A DNA stretch of 6,189 nt from assembly GCA_025964065.1 (NCBI GenBank), contig JAOPZO010000392.1:1-6189 (forward strand). The letters run 5' to 3'. This stretch comes from Solirubrobacterales bacterium (lineage in GTDB: Bacteria > Actinomycetota > Thermoleophilia > Solirubrobacterales > Solirubrobacteraceae). Of this stretch, positions 5,234 to 6,189 are shown piece by piece. The position numbers and the translations under genes are program-made. Position 1 is the stretch's first letter. Every line of letters starts with the position of its first letter. The notes beneath the pieces are model-generated. The model worked only from the letters and a program-made list of their open reading frames with translations. It did no database searches and was not told where the DNA came from.

Positions 5234-6189
5234 GCGGTGGTGGCGGCCATCCGCTCGACCTCGATGCCGGCGAACTTCCGGACCATGTCGACCGTCTTGT
5301 GGTTGTTGTACACCTCGTAGAGGTGCTGGCGCACGGTCGGCGGCGGCGTCGCGTTGGTGTTCTCGAACAGGGCCACGCGCATGGCGTGCGAGCTGCACGT
5401 CATGTCCCACACGAGGTTGAAGAACCGGTTCTTCTCGCGCGCCGAGACACCGTGGCCGGGCAGGAACTCGTCCAGGCGGCCGGCGACGTCCTCTCGCTCG
5501 AAGTCGGCTTGGGTGAAGCGGCTGATGAGCCCCTGGCCGCTGAGGTCACGCAGCGTTTGCATGACCTGCGGGTAGTGGACGATCGAGTGCAGCCGCCCCG
5601 CCGTGATCAGCGCGGGGTCCGGGACGCACACGCCGCTCGGCGTCATCGTCGAACGCGCCTCGCCGGCGATGATGAACGCCTTCAGCGTGGCGGCGTAGGC
5701 CATCACGTCGGCCACCGCCGCGCGGACGGGCGGAATCCGCTCGGTGCCCAACACGTCGACGATGGTCTGGGCCGTCGCGGCGAAGATCTCCGCGCGCCGT
5801 GCAAGCCGCGCGAGGATGTGCCACAGCGCAAGCGCTCCGACCTCGAGATACAGCTCGAGGGTCTCCGCGTTCCCGTAGCTGAACAGGTACTCGTCGGGCA
5901 GGAACACGTTGTCGAAGATCATGAACGTGTCCGGCTCTTCGCCCAGATGGTTGAGCGGGTGGTCCTCGGCGTTGCGCTCGTGGGTGGTCATCGGCTCGCG
6001 CGAGACGAGCGTGATGCCCTCCTGGTTGATCGGGCAGCAGGCCCAGATGATCGAGCTCTCCTCGATCCCCGGGCTCAGCAGCGTGCCGATCGTCGTGATG
6101 TGGCTCTGCAGCGCCGCCGAGGCCACCGGCTTGGCCCCGTAGAGGACGACACCGCCGTCACGCCGCTCGACGACCCGCAGGCGGCCCGG
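5230..6189 (-). CDS. hpaB: HpaB-type flavin-dependent monooxygenase, C-terminal part (start lies at 616 across the circular junction)
   Basis: This is the 3' part of the same oxygenase, residues 167-485 of the joined protein. It begins in the strand ERRDGGVVLYGAKPVAS, which matches the family's DGIVV-GAK segment. It then has a DHPLNHLGEEPDTFMIFDNV stretch matching the FAD-binding DHPL...E.D..viFD.V region, and a long all-alpha C-terminal domain ending in VWDMTCSSHAMR-type sequence. No start near 6126 is needed: the frame runs past the window edge and continues in phase at position 119, so the apparent truncation comes from where the circle was opened. The TGA stop at 5232-5230 overlaps the ATG of the downstream M20 gene (ATGA), which suggests translational coupling. 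Family assignment is strong. The substrate, and whether the cofactor is FAD or FMN, are inferred from the family only. Confidence 0.92.
   Translation of the reverse strand, partial: PGRLRVVERRDGGVVLYGAKPVASAALQSHITTIGTLLSPGIEESSIIWACCPINQEGITLVSREPMTTHERNAEDHPLNHLGEEPDTFMIFDNVFLPDEYLFSYGNAETLELYLEVGALALWHILARLARRAEIFAATAQTIVDVLGTERIPPVRAAVADVMAYAATLKAFIIAGEARSTMTPSGVCVPDPALITAGRLHSIVHYPQVMQTLRDLSGQGLISRFTQADFEREDVAGRLDEFLPGHGVSAREKNRFFNLVWDMTCSSHAMRVALFENTNATPPPTVRQHLYEVYNNHKTVDMVRKFAGIEVERMAATTA
6072..6189. repeat. right copy of exact 118-bp terminal direct repeat
   Basis: This is identical to 1-118. The codon phase at 6189 continues in phase at 119, giving residues SQNPGRLRVVERRDGG across the joint, which fits the HpaB family pattern. 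Removing one copy leaves a 6,071-bp unit. Confidence 0.97.

Noticed and set aside
3812..5320. 502-residue forward open frame across the FAD synthetase, M20 and oxygenase genes
   Set aside because: It is a shadow frame: it crosses three reverse-strand genes with intact catalytic motifs and shows no family pattern of its own.

Overview
The window is a high-GC (roughly 70%), gene-dense bacterial segment. It holds six protein genes and no RNA genes, insertion sequences or CRISPR arrays. Positions 1-118 are repeated exactly at 6072-6189. A reverse-strand reading frame runs off the right end and continues without a break from position 118/119, so the sequence closes into a 6,071-bp circle or, equally, one unit of a tandem array. 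Once joined, that frame gives a normal-length 485-residue HpaB-type monooxygenase that looks broken in the linear view. High GC, GTG starts, Shine-Dalgarno sites and the style of the FAD-synthetase protein suggest Actinomycetota, possibly Thermoleophilia/Solirubrobacterales. That placement is from remembered family resemblance and is tentative.

Layout: a 237-bp divergent promoter region (617-853) separates two transcription units. Rightward on + are a flavin reductase (854-1477), a soluble GAF/HisKA_3 histidine kinase (1498-2628) and a NarL/LuxR-type response regulator (2625-3248). Leftward on - are HpaB (616 down to 1, continuing 6189 down to 5230), an M20 metallopeptidase/deacylase (5233-4055) and a RibF-like FAD synthetase (4068-3256). 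The leftward genes overlap by 4 and 14 bp, the kinase and regulator by 4 bp, and the two units end 7 bp apart, facing each other.

How the genes may work together: the flavin reductase supplies reduced flavin to the HpaB-type oxygenase, which hydroxylates a so far unknown (probably phenolic) substrate. The FAD synthetase could raise the FAD pool. The M20 enzyme could hydrolyse an amide or N-acyl bond before or after hydroxylation. The kinase/regulator pair probably controls the divergent promoters. The flavin enzymology follows from known families; the pathway and the control circuit are inferences from gene order.

Points of most interest: a closed circle with no recognisable replication or mobility gene; an HpaB that keeps the Arg/Tyr substrate motif but appears to have Asp in place of the usual active-site His; a RibF-like protein without a recognisable riboflavin-kinase motif; a kinase with a degenerate ATP-binding G1 box; and a compact promoter region with several dyads.
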